Shown: positions 16,497 to 25,311, numbered from the stretch's first letter. The stretch is DNA of 25,544 nt from an uncultured Lachnospiraceae bacterium (GCA_910587085.1 CAJUMC010000038.1:1-25544); one strand, 5' to 3'. Made by a program: numbers and translations. Notes: generated by a model not told the origin, from the sequence alone.

Positions 16497-17402
16497 TCAC
16501 AGCTTTTCCAGATAATACAGATACACATCCTCAAGCCCGATATGATCCTCCACCGGTGAAAAACCCTCCGGCAGCTTATCAGCCACGAGCCGCAGACGAA
16601 GACCGTCTTTGCAGTGGAAAATATTTCCAATTTTATACTGTTTCTGCAGCGCTGCAAGCCCCTCCCTTGTTACGGCGCCCTCTCCGACTCTGCCGGAAAT
16701 TCCCGCAATCAGCGCCGCCGGAGAAGCCTTCTTCAGGAGAGTTCCCTGCTTCATCAGAAGCACTTCCGACGCAATTCCCTCGATATCGCTTACGACATGA
16801 GTTGCAAGCAGAACAATTTTATTTGCAGAAATTTCCGAAATATAGTTGCGGATACGGATTCTCTCCTCGGGATCCAGCCCTGTCGTCGGCTCATCCAGAA
16901 CCAGCACCGACGGGTTTCCGAGCAGAGCCTGCGCCAGCAGCACCCGCTGCCTCATCCCTCCGGAAAAAGTACCAAGCCTGCGGTGCGATGAATCCGCAAG
17001 CCCTACCAGTTCAAGAAGCTCTCTTATTTCCTCTGCCGCTCTCTTCCGGGGCAGCCCCTTTAAGCCCGCAATATACTGCAGGAAACGGTTTGCGCTGAAT
17101 TCGTCGTACATCCCCTGCTGCTGCGGCATGTAGCCGATCTCCCTTCGGAAAGCGGCTCCAAGCTTCAATATTTCCTCCCCGTTAAAATAAATGCTTCCCG
17201 AAGTCCGCCGCACATTGTCGGTCAGCAGGTTCATCAGCGTGCTTTTGCCCGCCCCGTTCGGTCCCAGGATCCCGTAGACTCCTTCCGTCAGGGTAACCGT
17301 AAAATCCTTAAGGGCATATTTCGTCTTATAACTCTTGGTCAGCCCTTCAAATCTCAATTCCACTGCCTTCCCCTTTCCCGGCCTCCGGATTTGAGGTTTC
17401 AT
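16497..17402 (-). CDS. ABC transporter ATP-binding protein
   Basis: 301-residue ABC-2 type ATPase that would power the permease encoded next. It shows Walker A GPNGAGKST (47-55), signature FSGGMRQRV, Walker B VLVLDEPTTGLD and switch LLATHVVSD. The C-terminal 80 residues form an accessory domain common in exporters of this class. Two starts are possible. The ATG reported here overlaps the lipoprotein stop by four bases. A GTG 39 bases downstream has a stronger AAGGGGAAGG ribosome binding site and fits the family N-terminus (ELRFEGLTKSY). The 13 extra residues are basic and unconserved-looking, so the GTG may be the real start. Confidence 0.9.
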   Translation of the reverse strand: MKPQIRRPGKGKAVELRFEGLTKSYKTKYALKDFTVTLTEGVYGILGPNGAGKSTLMNLLTDNVRRTSGSIYFNGEEILKLGAAFRREIGYMPQQQGMYDEFSANRFLQYIAGLKGLPRKRAAEEIRELLELVGLADSSHRRLGTFSGGMRQRVLLAQALLGNPSVLVLDEPTTGLDPEERIRIRNYISEISANKIVLLATHVVSDIEGIASEVLLMKQGTLLKKASPAALIAGISGRVGEGAVTREGLAALQKQYKIGNIFHCKDGLRLRLVADKLPEGFSPVEDHIGLEDVYLYYLEKL

Positions 17403-18508
17403 TCCTCAAACTCAAAAAATATCCACTCCGGAGACGCTTCGCCAAGTCTGCCGGTATCCATCACGGCATAACTGTAATTTTTTTTATCCTCTTTCAAATA
17501 TCTGCAGACAAGGTACGAATCAAAATTTCCTTCCACAGAAAAATGCATCGGTTCTGTTGCCGGAAAGTCCATCTGCGCAACCGGATTTCCTTCCCAGTCA
17601 TAAAAACGCAGCACCACCGGATCATATTCTCGGATAATAAATCCGTCCTGATAAATTTCCATATATTCCTTCCAGCCCGGGTATTCGGCAAAGGCATAAA
17701 GACAGCGCTCCTCTTCGGTCTCCGGATTCCAGCAATAAACTCCCGTTTCTGTCTGCCAGTACCATTTCCCGTTCCTCAGGCAGGTAGCCCACTGCCAGGC
17801 CCCCTCATAAATCCGGGAGGTTTTCCCTTTCTTTGTATCAAAGCAGTATATTTCGGTCCGTATCTCCTCCCCTTCCTTATGATTCGCGGTAAAATAGACT
17901 TTGCTGCCGTTCCCGCACAGATTGCCAATCCCGAAGCCCTGGACAATCCCCGTTTCCCCGTACGGCCAGGACAGCTCGAAAACCACTTCGGATTCTCCGC
18001 TTTCTATGGAAAGTCTCATGATTTTCGCGGCCACCTCATTATTCCCGAACAGAGTATTTCCGGTATAGGCATAGCCCCGGTGCACTATGGATTCGCACAT
18101 CGTTCCGGTATACTCTGCATCCGCAAACTTCCCGATTTCCTCCGAGCCGCTTCCGTCCATCCTCAGATACCGCACCTTCACGCCGTCCGATGCAATTAAT
18201 CGATCCTGATAGTAACACAAGCCGGGGTTCAGCGGTATTTGTGCATTGCACTTTACATTTTTATGGTCGCAGTCCGGTTTTGCACAAAGCGGATACAAAT
18301 CGCCGGTCTCAACATCTGCACAGTAAACGATCTGATGCTCCCACTCCTTTATATACAGAGTTGTTTCATCCATATCAATACCTTTCCTGGCGCTTTGATT
18401 GTCGTCAAAGCCGGGTATGTATTCTTCCCCGTACTCCTCCTTCTCTCTGCCGCACGACGCGAGCAGAAAAAGAAGCAGCAGGCAGGAAAATAAACGATGT
18501 CTGTTCAT
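17399..18508 (-). CDS. Secreted lipoprotein, probable beta-propeller-like
   Basis: 369 residues with a clear lipoprotein signal: basic N-terminus, leucine-rich core, and lipobox LASC with Cys19. After a charged linker, the mature part has repeated short beta-rich units with Trp/Tyr/Gly, typical of propeller-type sensor or binding proteins. A cysteine cluster at about 83-108 (CADVETGD, CAKPDCDHK, CNA) recurs in lipoproteins of gut Firmicutes as I know them; no function is assigned. The ATG follows GGGGGAC. It is first in the operon with the ABC ATPase and permease, so it probably sits on the outer membrane face as substrate receptor or partner. It does not resemble a classical solute-binding protein. 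Confidence 0.75.
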   Translation of the reverse strand: MNRHRLFSCLLLLFLLASCGREKEEYGEEYIPGFDDNQSARKGIDMDETTLYIKEWEHQIVYCADVETGDLYPLCAKPDCDHKNVKCNAQIPLNPGLCYYQDRLIASDGVKVRYLRMDGSGSEEIGKFADAEYTGTMCESIVHRGYAYTGNTLFGNNEVAAKIMRLSIESGESEVVFELSWPYGETGIVQGFGIGNLCGNGSKVYFTANHKEGEEIRTEIYCFDTKKGKTSRIYEGAWQWATCLRNGKWYWQTETGVYCWNPETEEERCLYAFAEYPGWKEYMEIYQDGFIIREYDPVVLRFYDWEGNPVAQMDFPATEPMHFSVEGNFDSYLVCRYLKEDKKNYSYAVMDTGRLGEASPEWIFFEFEE

Positions 18509-18567
18509 TGCTGTCCCCCTGTTTTCAGTAATTTTCTGTTAAATTTTTCAGTTTTCAGAATAATTTA

Positions 18568-18596
18568 ATTCTATCATATCAATGAGCGAAAAGCAA
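18568..18596 (-). promoter_or_regulatory. Promoter of the lipoprotein-ABC operon
   Basis: On the minus strand TTGCTT (complement of 18591-18596) and TAGAAT (complement of 18568-18573) are spaced by 17 bases. The start would be near 18561, about 50 bases before the lipoprotein ATG. Confidence 0.6.
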
Positions 18597-18640
18597 GCCG
18601 GACACACCCTGCTGCCCGTGATGTCCTGCCGGTTCTCCCG

Positions 18641-18669
18641 TTGAAAAATATTCCATAATATGATAGGAT
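18641..18669 (+). promoter_or_regulatory. Promoter of the glycerol-1-phosphate dehydrogenase gene
   Basis: TTGAAA (18641-18646) and TAGGAT (18664-18669) are spaced by 17 bases, about 55 bases before the TTG start. It is divergent from the lipoprotein promoter, with about 45 bases between the two -35 hexamers. Confidence 0.55.
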
Positions 18670-18723
18670 TAAAATGCAGAAATTAATTAGAAACCATTCA
18701 TCACATCCAAGGAGGATCAACCA

Positions 18724-19782
18724 TTGAAAAACGCAAGCAGCATAGAAATCCCGTCCATCCTGAAAATAGGGAAGGGCGCGCTTGACAGCATCGGCAGCTA
18801 TATGAAAGAGGCTTCCTTTCAGCAGGTTGTCATATATTTCGGAAACGGCCTGATCGACCTGTTCGGGGGGCGGGTGATGGAATCCCTGAAGCAGGCCGGT
18901 ATCCATGTGCTCGAATACTGCGAAATCGACACTATCGCCATCGACGATATTATCGGCATGGCCTTTTCCCTGCCCTCTCAGACGCAGGCTGTTATTTCCA
19001 TCGGCGGCGGAAAGGTAATTGATGCAGGAAAATACGCAGCCTTTCTGAAAAACCTGCCGTTTGTCAGCGTGCCGACCTCCAGCTCCAGCGACGGTTTTTC
19101 CAGCGCCAGTGCATCGCTTATTGTAGAGGGAAGGCGGACGTCCGTGCCGGCAAGACTTGCCTGCGGTATTATCGTGGACACGGAGGTAATACGCACCGCG
19201 CCGCAGAAATTCATCTATTCGGGAATCGGGGACATGGTATCCAAGATTACCGCCATCTACGACTGGGTGTTTGAGGCCGGAAAGGGCTTTTCACAGCTGA
19301 ACGATTTTGCCGTGATGATTGCAAAAAAGGCAGTAAACAGCTTTGTCCGCACACCGTATCAGAGCATTCAGGACGAGCTTTTCCTGAAGGAACTGCTCGA
19401 CTCGCTTGCCATGAGCGGCATCGCAAACGAAATTGCGGGAAGCAGCGCTCCGACCAGCGGCAGCGAGCATCTGATTTCGCACGCCCTCGACAAACTCCTG
19501 GAGCAGCCGCAGCTGCACGGCATACAGGTGGGCGTGGCCACCTACATTATGAGTATTGTCCATGCTCACCGGCAGAAGCGCGTCCATACCGTGCTGACGG
19601 ATACGGGCTTCTGGGATCACGCCGCATCGCTCGGCATGAAAAAATCAGATTTTATCTGCGCTATCGAAATGGCTCCTTCCATCAAGCCGCACCGGCACAC
19701 ATATCTGCATGAGGAGGCATACCGCAAGGCCGCGAAGCGTGTTGTGGAAGAGGATTCCGTGCTTGCCCGCGTGCTTAAGTAG
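18724..19782 (+). CDS. sn-glycerol-1-phosphate dehydrogenase-like protein (AraM/EgsA family)
   Basis: 352-residue member of the Fe/Zn-dependent alcohol dehydrogenase family, closest in pattern to AraM/EgsA glycerol-1-phosphate dehydrogenase. These enzymes reduce dihydroxyacetone phosphate with NAD(P)H to the archaeal-type enantiomer sn-glycerol-1-phosphate. The nucleotide loop SIGGGKVIDAGK (92-103), the PTSSSSDGFSS block (117-127) and likely metal ligands Asp170 (GIGD), His249 (SEH) and His265 (LHG) are all present. The start is a TTG with GGAGG eight bases upstream. It stands alone between two convergent or divergent operons. In Bacillus the product feeds the PcrB prenyltransferase; no such gene is in view, so the pathway is open. 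Glycerol dehydrogenase is a less likely alternative. Confidence 0.85.
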   Translation: MKNASSIEIPSILKIGKGALDSIGSYMKEASFQQVVIYFGNGLIDLFGGRVMESLKQAGIHVLEYCEIDTIAIDDIIGMAFSLPSQTQAVISIGGGKVIDAGKYAAFLKNLPFVSVPTSSSSDGFSSASASLIVEGRRTSVPARLACGIIVDTEVIRTAPQKFIYSGIGDMVSKITAIYDWVFEAGKGFSQLNDFAVMIAKKAVNSFVRTPYQSIQDELFLKELLDSLAMSGIANEIAGSSAPTSGSEHLISHALDKLLEQPQLHGIQVGVATYIMSIVHAHRQKRVHTVLTDTGFWDHAASLGMKKSDFICAIEMAPSIKPHRHTYLHEEAYRKAAKRVVEEDSVLARVLK

Positions 19783-19821
19783 GATAATTCGGGCCGCATC
19801 GCCTCCATAAAAGGGATTGAA

Positions 19822-19843
19822 CCGGGCATACATGCATGCCCGG
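19822..19843. terminator. Palindromic hairpin between convergent genes, possible bidirectional terminator
   Basis: Perfect 8-bp arms CCGGGCAT and ATGCCCGG enclose six bases, 40 bases after both flanking stop codons. Neither flank has a strong T-run, so termination efficiency is uncertain. Confidence 0.45.
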
Positions 19844-19882
19844 CTCAGCCTGGATAAGTTATCAAAATTTAGATGTAAGCAT

Positions 19883-21808
19883 TTATCGGTAATACTGCGC
19901 CTGCGCCTCGAACATCTTCGCGTAGTGTCCGTCTGCAAGTCCCGCAAGCTCCTCGTGGGTTCCTCTCTCCCGGATCTCCCCGTCCACAAACACATAGATA
20001 ATGTCGCAGAACTGGCAGGAGGAAAGGCGGTGCGAAATATAGATTGCCGTCCTGCCGCCGACAAGCGAATGGAACTGGCGGTAAATTTCATACTCGGCAA
20101 TCGGGTCCAGAGCCGCGGTCGGCTCGTCGAGAATCACCACCGGCGCATTCTTATACAGGGCACGGGCAATTGCCAGCTTCTGCTGCTGCCCGCCCGACAT
20201 TTCACAGCCCTCGTTGTCAAAGCTCTTCATAATATAAGTATCCGCCCCGTATTTCAAATCGGAAATGGTTTTCGTCAGCCCGGTCTGCTCGATCACCTGA
20301 GCAAACCGATCCGCCGTTTCTCCGGTCACCTCTTTTTCAATAGAAGATTTTTTCTCGCCGGCAAAGTCCGTATCCCAGAAATGGAGTTTTGCTTTTTTGT
20401 ATTCTTCTTCCAGTTTCTCCTCATTTTTCCGCATATCCTCCGCCTTTGCGAAGCTTTCCTCCAGCGTTACATTCTCACGCGCCGTAAATGCAAAGAGCTG
20501 AAAATCCTGAAAGACAACGGCAAGAAGCTTAACATATTCCTCATATACGATATCCCGGATATCCACGCCGTCCAGCAGGATCTCCCCCTCCGTCGGATCA
20601 TAGAGCCGGCAGAGCAGCTTGATAAAGGTGGTTTTGCCCGCGCCGTTCAGCCCCACAATGGAAACATGCTCGCCCGGATGCAGAACCACGCTGATATTTT
20701 TCAGCACGGATATATTGCTGCCCGGATACGTAAAGCTGACGTTTCGGAATTCGATCGTGTGCTCCCTGTCCGTCTGCGGCAGCCTCTCTCCGTGGCGGAC
20801 GGCGTTCGGGTATTCCATGAAAACAATAAACTCGTTTGCATAGCAGAGCTTTTTATACAGCTCCTGTGCCTGCCGGGTGATTCCCCAGAGACTGTTGCGC
20901 AGCGTGCTGCCCGAATTAAAGTACATCATAAAATCACCGATGGAGATCAGGCCCTTCAGAGCCTTCATGCCGATCAGCAGCATCGCCGCCGCATACCGCG
21001 CGACGCCAAGCACAGCGGAGCATTCATTGTACGGCAGACAGGAAATCCCCTGCTTTTTCCACTCTTTCACCATCTGGTTATTATAGTATCTGCCCTTTTG
21101 CTCCATCAGGGGTTCCGCGCCGTACAGCCGGATATCTTTTCCAAAACGGATATCCTGAAGCTCCCAGAAAACATAGCTGAAAATCTGATTTACCTTTGCC
21201 ATCTCTCGAAACGCTTTCAGTTCAACACGGTTGGTAACTTTCGTCAGCAGCATATCAAACACGACGGAAACGGCGTAGACAACAATCAGCCACGGAACTC
21301 CCGCTGCAAGGATCGCAACGACACCGAGCAGGGTAATGAAATTTGTCACAAATCCGCCGAACGCCTCCATAATGCCTCCGATGCCGCCCGAATACCACTC
21401 TATGCCGGTTTTTGCCTTCTCCAGCTGCTCCAGAACCTTTTTGTCTTCCGTATGCTGAAAATCCATATCAATGCATTTTTCTGCAGCCAGCAGGGAAACA
21501 TAGCGTTCAAATTTATCTTTGCATTTTCCCGTCTCTCTGTCCACAAAATTCTTCAGAAGATTGCAGAGCAGATTCATTCCTGCAGTCAGTGCCGTGTACA
21601 GAACAAGCCTTTCAAGCCTCTGCTCCCCCGTCAGCTCATCGAGAATACGGGCCGGAAAAATAATGTTGACAAACGGCGCGCCCGCATTAACAATGAGACT
21701 CAGAACATAGTAAACGAAATATATCGGGCTGCATTTCCAGGCATAGCCTGCAAACCGCCGTATCAGAAACAGGACGCGTATCTTCTTTTTCTTCTCAGTT
21801 CTGCTCAC
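19883..21808 (-). CDS. ABC exporter half-transporter, second gene of pair
   Basis: 641 residues from the chosen GTG: a six-helix membrane domain (about 20-330) followed by an ATPase. The ATPase has Walker A GLNGAGKTT (386-394), Q-loop Gln434, signature MSGGQ (537-541), Walker B with catalytic Glu562, and His593. Between Q-loop and signature it carries about 42 more residues than its partner, rich in Lys and Glu (about 454-494). It overlaps the end of the partner gene by 14 bases, so the two are coupled and likely form a heterodimer. The start is uncertain: the GTG at 21808 lies 8 bases after AAGG and 12 after GGAGG, and another GTG at 21817 sits too close to GGAGG. Substrate unknown; peptides or drugs are usual. 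Confidence 0.88.
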   Translation of the reverse strand: MSRTEKKKKIRVLFLIRRFAGYAWKCSPIYFVYYVLSLIVNAGAPFVNIIFPARILDELTGEQRLERLVLYTALTAGMNLLCNLLKNFVDRETGKCKDKFERYVSLLAAEKCIDMDFQHTEDKKVLEQLEKAKTGIEWYSGGIGGIMEAFGGFVTNFITLLGVVAILAAGVPWLIVVYAVSVVFDMLLTKVTNRVELKAFREMAKVNQIFSYVFWELQDIRFGKDIRLYGAEPLMEQKGRYYNNQMVKEWKKQGISCLPYNECSAVLGVARYAAAMLLIGMKALKGLISIGDFMMYFNSGSTLRNSLWGITRQAQELYKKLCYANEFIVFMEYPNAVRHGERLPQTDREHTIEFRNVSFTYPGSNISVLKNISVVLHPGEHVSIVGLNGAGKTTFIKLLCRLYDPTEGEILLDGVDIRDIVYEEYVKLLAVVFQDFQLFAFTARENVTLEESFAKAEDMRKNEEKLEEEYKKAKLHFWDTDFAGEKKSSIEKEVTGETADRFAQVIEQTGLTKTISDLKYGADTYIMKSFDNEGCEMSGGQQQKLAIARALYKNAPVVILDEPTAALDPIAEYEIYRQFHSLVGGRTAIYISHRLSSCQFCDIIYVFVDGEIRERGTHEELAGLADGHYAKMFEAQAQYYR

Positions 21809-23726
21809 AATCCGCACCTTCCTCCCTGTAGTATTGCGACTGCACGTCAAACATTTCGCGGTACGCGCCGCCAGCCGCCAGCAGCGATTCGTGCGTGCCG
21901 TACTCCTTCAATTCGCCGTCTGCAAACATTGCGACATGGTCGCAGAAGCGTGTTGAGGAAAGACGGTGCGATATATAGACCGCTGTTTTTCCGCCGATCA
22001 TCCGGTCAAAATTCTGATACATACGGTACTCTGCCAGCGCGTCAAGCGCGGAGGTCGGTTCATCAAGCACGACGATCGGTGCATTTTTATACAGTGCTCT
22101 TGCGAGCGCCAGCTTCTGACTCTCTCCTCCCGAAAGCTCCACGCCGTCCTCGCTGATAATCTTCAGCAGATCTGTTTTAACACCTTTCGGCAGACTGTCA
22201 ATCTTCTCTCCCAGTCCTGCCTCCCGCAAATACTGCTCGGCAAGCACCGTGTCGGTCTCCTGAGCAACCCTCATGGAAACGTTCTCATCCATCGGGAATG
22301 CAAACAGCTCCACATTCTGAAAAACCGGAGCAAAAAGCTCGTAATATTCACGCTTGTCAAAGAGGCGGATATCCGTACCGTTCAGCAGAATGCGGCCTTC
22401 CGTCGGCATATACAGGCCGCACAGAAGCTTGATAAAAGTCGATTTCCCCGCACCGTTCAGGCCGACGACGGCAAGCCGCTCGCCGGGCGTCAGCGTCAGA
22501 TTCAGATTTTTCAGAGCATACCGCTCCGACTCCGGATAGCGGAAGGAAACATTTTCGAAGATAAACTCATAACGCTTCTGCCCGGAAAGCCGCGGCAGCG
22601 TTTCTCCCTTTGCCGCCGGCCCCTCCTGCTTTCTCGAATCTTCCTGCTTTCCGCGCTCCGGATAATCCAGGAACGTACGGAAGTCATTCACCTCGCGCGA
22701 GCTCATCTTCAGATCGGTCAGGTTATTAAAGACATCGAACATTACCCCGAAAAAGGTTGTCACCGCGCCGAAATACAGCATGAAATCCGCAAGCGGCAGC
22801 CCGGTTTTGAGTACACGCCAGATCAGATATGCGTAAACTGCCGCTTCCTGCACCAATATCAGCAGGCTGTTGCGCACGGCGCAGGTAAACCAACGGTTTT
22901 TCGACTCTATCATCCGCTTATGGACAAAACGGTGCAGGCCTGCGTATTTCCCGAGCAGCCAGCGCTTCATCGAAAACAGGCGGATATCCTTTCCAAAAAC
23001 GAAATTTGTCATTGTCTGCTGCATATACCAGGTTTTCCGCCAGTACGGCGCAAGTTCATCCCAGGTTTTCTTGTCGCGCTTCTTTGCATAATCCATATTA
23101 AAATAAATCAGTACGCCGAGTCCGAGCAGCATCACCACAATCCACGGAGACAGACGGCTGACAATGAGAATTGCCGTCATACTGCTGGCCAGCATTCCCA
23201 GCATCTTAAGAAACGCACGCATCATTCCTTCGACGCCATTCGTATTCCCGCCCGTCGCGCGCATCGCCTTCTGGCAGACCTCCATCACTTTGGCGGATTC
23301 TATGTATTCATAATCCATATACAGCACTTTGCGGATACGCAGCATCATAAACTGTATGCGCGCGTCGATCAATCTCCACCACACATTTGCATTACAGAAC
23401 GTCCGGATCCCGTCCGATATAACCCATACAACAAAAAACACAAGTACGATCCGCAGAAGCGCTTCCGTCCCCGCACCATCCGTTACGCAAGCCATCACCG
23501 CGCTCAGTGCAAAGGTCGGCAGATAGGCTCCCGCCACGCTGGTAATCACATCGAACAGCATAAAACCAATAAGCGGCTTCTGAAACCCGAAGGTTCCCTT
23601 CATAATGTATGCCATATTGGCCGGCACCGAATATTCTTTCTGGTTCGGGTCCTTATTCTCCTGAGTTTCCTTCTGCGCCCTGTTCCGCTTCAGACGCTTT
23701 TCACTTTCTTTTTTCTTTTTCTCCAT
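21795..23726 (-). CDS. ABC exporter half-transporter, first gene of pair
   Basis: 643-residue type I exporter half. A Lys/Glu-rich N-terminus (1-30) precedes the membrane domain (about 45-335). The ATPase has Walker A GLNGAGKST (422-430), Gln470, signature LSGGE (531-535), Walker B VVLDE with catalytic Glu556, and switch His587. The ATG follows AGGAGG closely (AGGAGGATAGGG). It overlaps the second half-transporter gene at its 3' end. Both partners keep the catalytic Glu and a good signature, so unlike many heterodimeric exporters neither ATP site looks degenerate. A strong promoter with an inverted repeat lies directly upstream. The next gene on the same strand upstream is an XRE regulator, a possible controller. 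Confidence 0.9.
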   Translation of the reverse strand: MEKKKKESEKRLKRNRAQKETQENKDPNQKEYSVPANMAYIMKGTFGFQKPLIGFMLFDVITSVAGAYLPTFALSAVMACVTDGAGTEALLRIVLVFFVVWVISDGIRTFCNANVWWRLIDARIQFMMLRIRKVLYMDYEYIESAKVMEVCQKAMRATGGNTNGVEGMMRAFLKMLGMLASSMTAILIVSRLSPWIVVMLLGLGVLIYFNMDYAKKRDKKTWDELAPYWRKTWYMQQTMTNFVFGKDIRLFSMKRWLLGKYAGLHRFVHKRMIESKNRWFTCAVRNSLLILVQEAAVYAYLIWRVLKTGLPLADFMLYFGAVTTFFGVMFDVFNNLTDLKMSSREVNDFRTFLDYPERGKQEDSRKQEGPAAKGETLPRLSGQKRYEFIFENVSFRYPESERYALKNLNLTLTPGERLAVVGLNGAGKSTFIKLLCGLYMPTEGRILLNGTDIRLFDKREYYELFAPVFQNVELFAFPMDENVSMRVAQETDTVLAEQYLREAGLGEKIDSLPKGVKTDLLKIISEDGVELSGGESQKLALARALYKNAPIVVLDEPTSALDALAEYRMYQNFDRMIGGKTAVYISHRLSSTRFCDHVAMFADGELKEYGTHESLLAAGGAYREMFDVQSQYYREEGADCEQN

Positions 23727-23759
23727 CCCTATCCTCCTGCGTTGATATTCTGTTACCGA

Positions 23760-23780
23760 ATATATTATACAACAATATAT
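23760..23780. promoter_or_regulatory. Inverted repeat over the exporter -10 region
   Basis: ATATATT and AATATAT (perfect 7-bp arms) flank seven bases and include the -10 hexamer at 23764-23769. The position suits a repressor dimer, but the arms are pure A/T and could be chance in a promoter. Confidence 0.35.
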
Positions 23781-23791
23781 AGTGATTGCAA
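23764..23791 (-). promoter_or_regulatory. Promoter of the ABC exporter pair
   Basis: On the minus strand TTGCAA (23786-23791) and a perfect TATAAT (complement of 23764-23769) are spaced by 16 bases. The start would be near 23757, about 30 bases before the ATG. Confidence 0.7.
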
Positions 23792-24166
23792 TATACTAAT
23801 CTTCACTTATTCATGTATTCTATATTGATGAATACCGCATTCTTTTCATTAACACCGATGGTTACTCCTAAACAATCCGCTGCCACATCCTCTCTACTGC
23901 CGGCGGCATATCCACATCCCCAAAACCGCCGGCCGGTTCCCGCTCCGCCGGAACAGTTCTAATAAATATTTATATTAAAATATACATTCGCCACTGCATT
24001 CCTGCACGGTTATCTTTCTCCCCTTCTCTTCGGCAAAGCCAGTGTAGCACATACTGAAACCAAAATTCAATGGAATAAAGCTTTAGAAATTATCAACCTC
24101 CGGTTAATGCCGGAACGGAAACGGGCGTCCGGAAGCGCTATCTCTTTTCCTATTTTCCGCTTTTTC

Positions 24167-25054
24167 TCACTTACTGCTTCGGAAAAACGGAGTTTGCCGG
24201 TTTTGTATTCCGATATTCATATTTTTCGACTGTTTCAGCAGAACATACGAAAAGGTCAGAAACGATACCAGATTGCAGCCCAGCTGATACTGATATATTT
24301 TTTCGTTTTCTTTTTCCCTCTTCAGTTCCGCCTCGGAAATAAACCGGAAATGCAGCAGTCCGGCAATAATCTCCTCCGCCTCCGGCCCGCTGATTGCCAG
24401 TTCTTCGATAAGCGTATCGCCGTCGATAAACATGCCGGGGTGCTGCTGCGCAAGAAAGATCAGCACTCGAAGAACCTTGGGCCGGCCGAGGAAACGGAAC
24501 ATCTCCTCAAAAGCCGGATCGAACAGGGGGCAAGCCGGATCGCCGCAATCGTAATCCGGCTGGGGCATCAGAAGAAAATAGCGCAGCGGTTCGTTCAGCT
24601 TTGCCTGAAGGAAACCTCCTGCATCCGAAATCTGCGTATATGCATCCCACATCCCGCTTCCCTCGATGGTCATCCGCGAAACTTCGCTGCTGTTGCTGCA
24701 GCGGGCATAGACACAGGCCAGCAGATGACAGATCCGCCATGCGGCCTGCATTCTTCTTTTTTCGCCTTCAGCGCTGTCAGGAATAAGCCCGTTTTCATCC
24801 TGCTCCGCCCGGTCAAGCTCCTCAGAAAGCAGCTGATCCAGAGCCGGCCTTCCTCCTCCCCTCCCGAACAGCTCGTCGATCGACACGCCAAGCACATCCG
24901 CAATCACAGGCAGCAGCGCCGCATCCGGCAGGCTTCCCAGCTCCCATTTTGACACGGCCTGTGCCGATACCCCCACCGATTCTGCCAGCTCCTCCTGCGT
25001 CAGTCCCTTCTCCTTCCGAAGCTTTTTCAGATTATCCTTAAATCCGTTTCCCAT
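24167..25054 (-). CDS. XRE-family transcriptional regulator with C-terminal winged-helix-like domain
   Basis: 295 residues. Residues 7-62 are a Cro/CI-type helix-turn-helix (LRKEKGLTQEELAESVGVSAQAVSKWE is the core pattern), reading the DNA site as a dimer. The middle (about 80-190) is helical and unassigned, with several Cys (for example DCGDPACPLFDPAFEEM). The segment at about 192-245 (FLGRPKVLRVLIFLAQ, then DTLIEELAISGPEAEEII) looks like a second winged helix of the ArsR type. The ATG follows GGAGG at ten-base spacing. It lies upstream of, and on the same strand as, the ABC exporter pair, which it may control. The signal is unknown. Confidence 0.82.
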   Translation of the reverse strand: MGNGFKDNLKKLRKEKGLTQEELAESVGVSAQAVSKWELGSLPDAALLPVIADVLGVSIDELFGRGGGRPALDQLLSEELDRAEQDENGLIPDSAEGEKRRMQAAWRICHLLACVYARCSNSSEVSRMTIEGSGMWDAYTQISDAGGFLQAKLNEPLRYFLLMPQPDYDCGDPACPLFDPAFEEMFRFLGRPKVLRVLIFLAQQHPGMFIDGDTLIEELAISGPEAEEIIAGLLHFRFISEAELKREKENEKIYQYQLGCNLVSFLTFSYVLLKQSKNMNIGIQNRQTPFFRSSK

Positions 25055-25137
25055 AAAGTTCTTTCCTCCTTATACCCATGCACAGCGCAGGCCTGCCCGC
25101 GACACGGCATCCATAAAATGTTTGATGATGAAACTTC

Positions 25138-25165
25138 CGGCACCGAAAAGCAGGTTCCGGTGCCG
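25138..25165. other. Hairpin between the repeat protein gene and the XRE gene
   Basis: Perfect 8-bp arms CGGCACCG and CGGTGCCG enclose 12 bases. Neither strand has a T-run after it, so it is a weak terminator candidate for the repeat protein gene. The rest of 25055-25311 shows nothing assignable. Confidence 0.3.
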
Positions 25166-25311
25166 CAAATATTGAACGTAATCAGGATATCACAAACTTC
25201 GGTTGTGCACAATCACGGCTCTCTCTTCCGATTCAACTCCGGGTTGATTTATACAATTAAACTCACGGCTGCGCAGACTTGCAAATTCGGAAAACCGTAC
25301 GTTGGTATTGG

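Larger units (their letters stand above)
23727..24166. other. Intergenic region between XRE regulator and ABC exporter pair
   Basis: About 440 bases without a convincing gene. The left end holds the exporter promoter and inverted repeat. The middle has GC-rich inverted repeats (CCGGCGG/CCGCCGG near 23925, CCGG/CCGG near 24105) without T-runs. An AT-rich patch is present near 23960-23985. I see no clear terminator for the XRE gene, so some read-through into the exporter genes is possible. Confidence 0.4.

Noticed and set aside
19817..22156. 779-codon rightward open frame
   Set aside because: It is the antisense shadow of two well-supported ABC exporter genes and has shadow-like composition; the same holds for the 620-codon frame at 21966-23828.
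23983..24015. Ten-codon minus-strand peptide after a GGGGAG-type ribosome binding site
   Set aside because: The frame starts at GTG and is too short and unsupported; nothing distinguishes it from chance.
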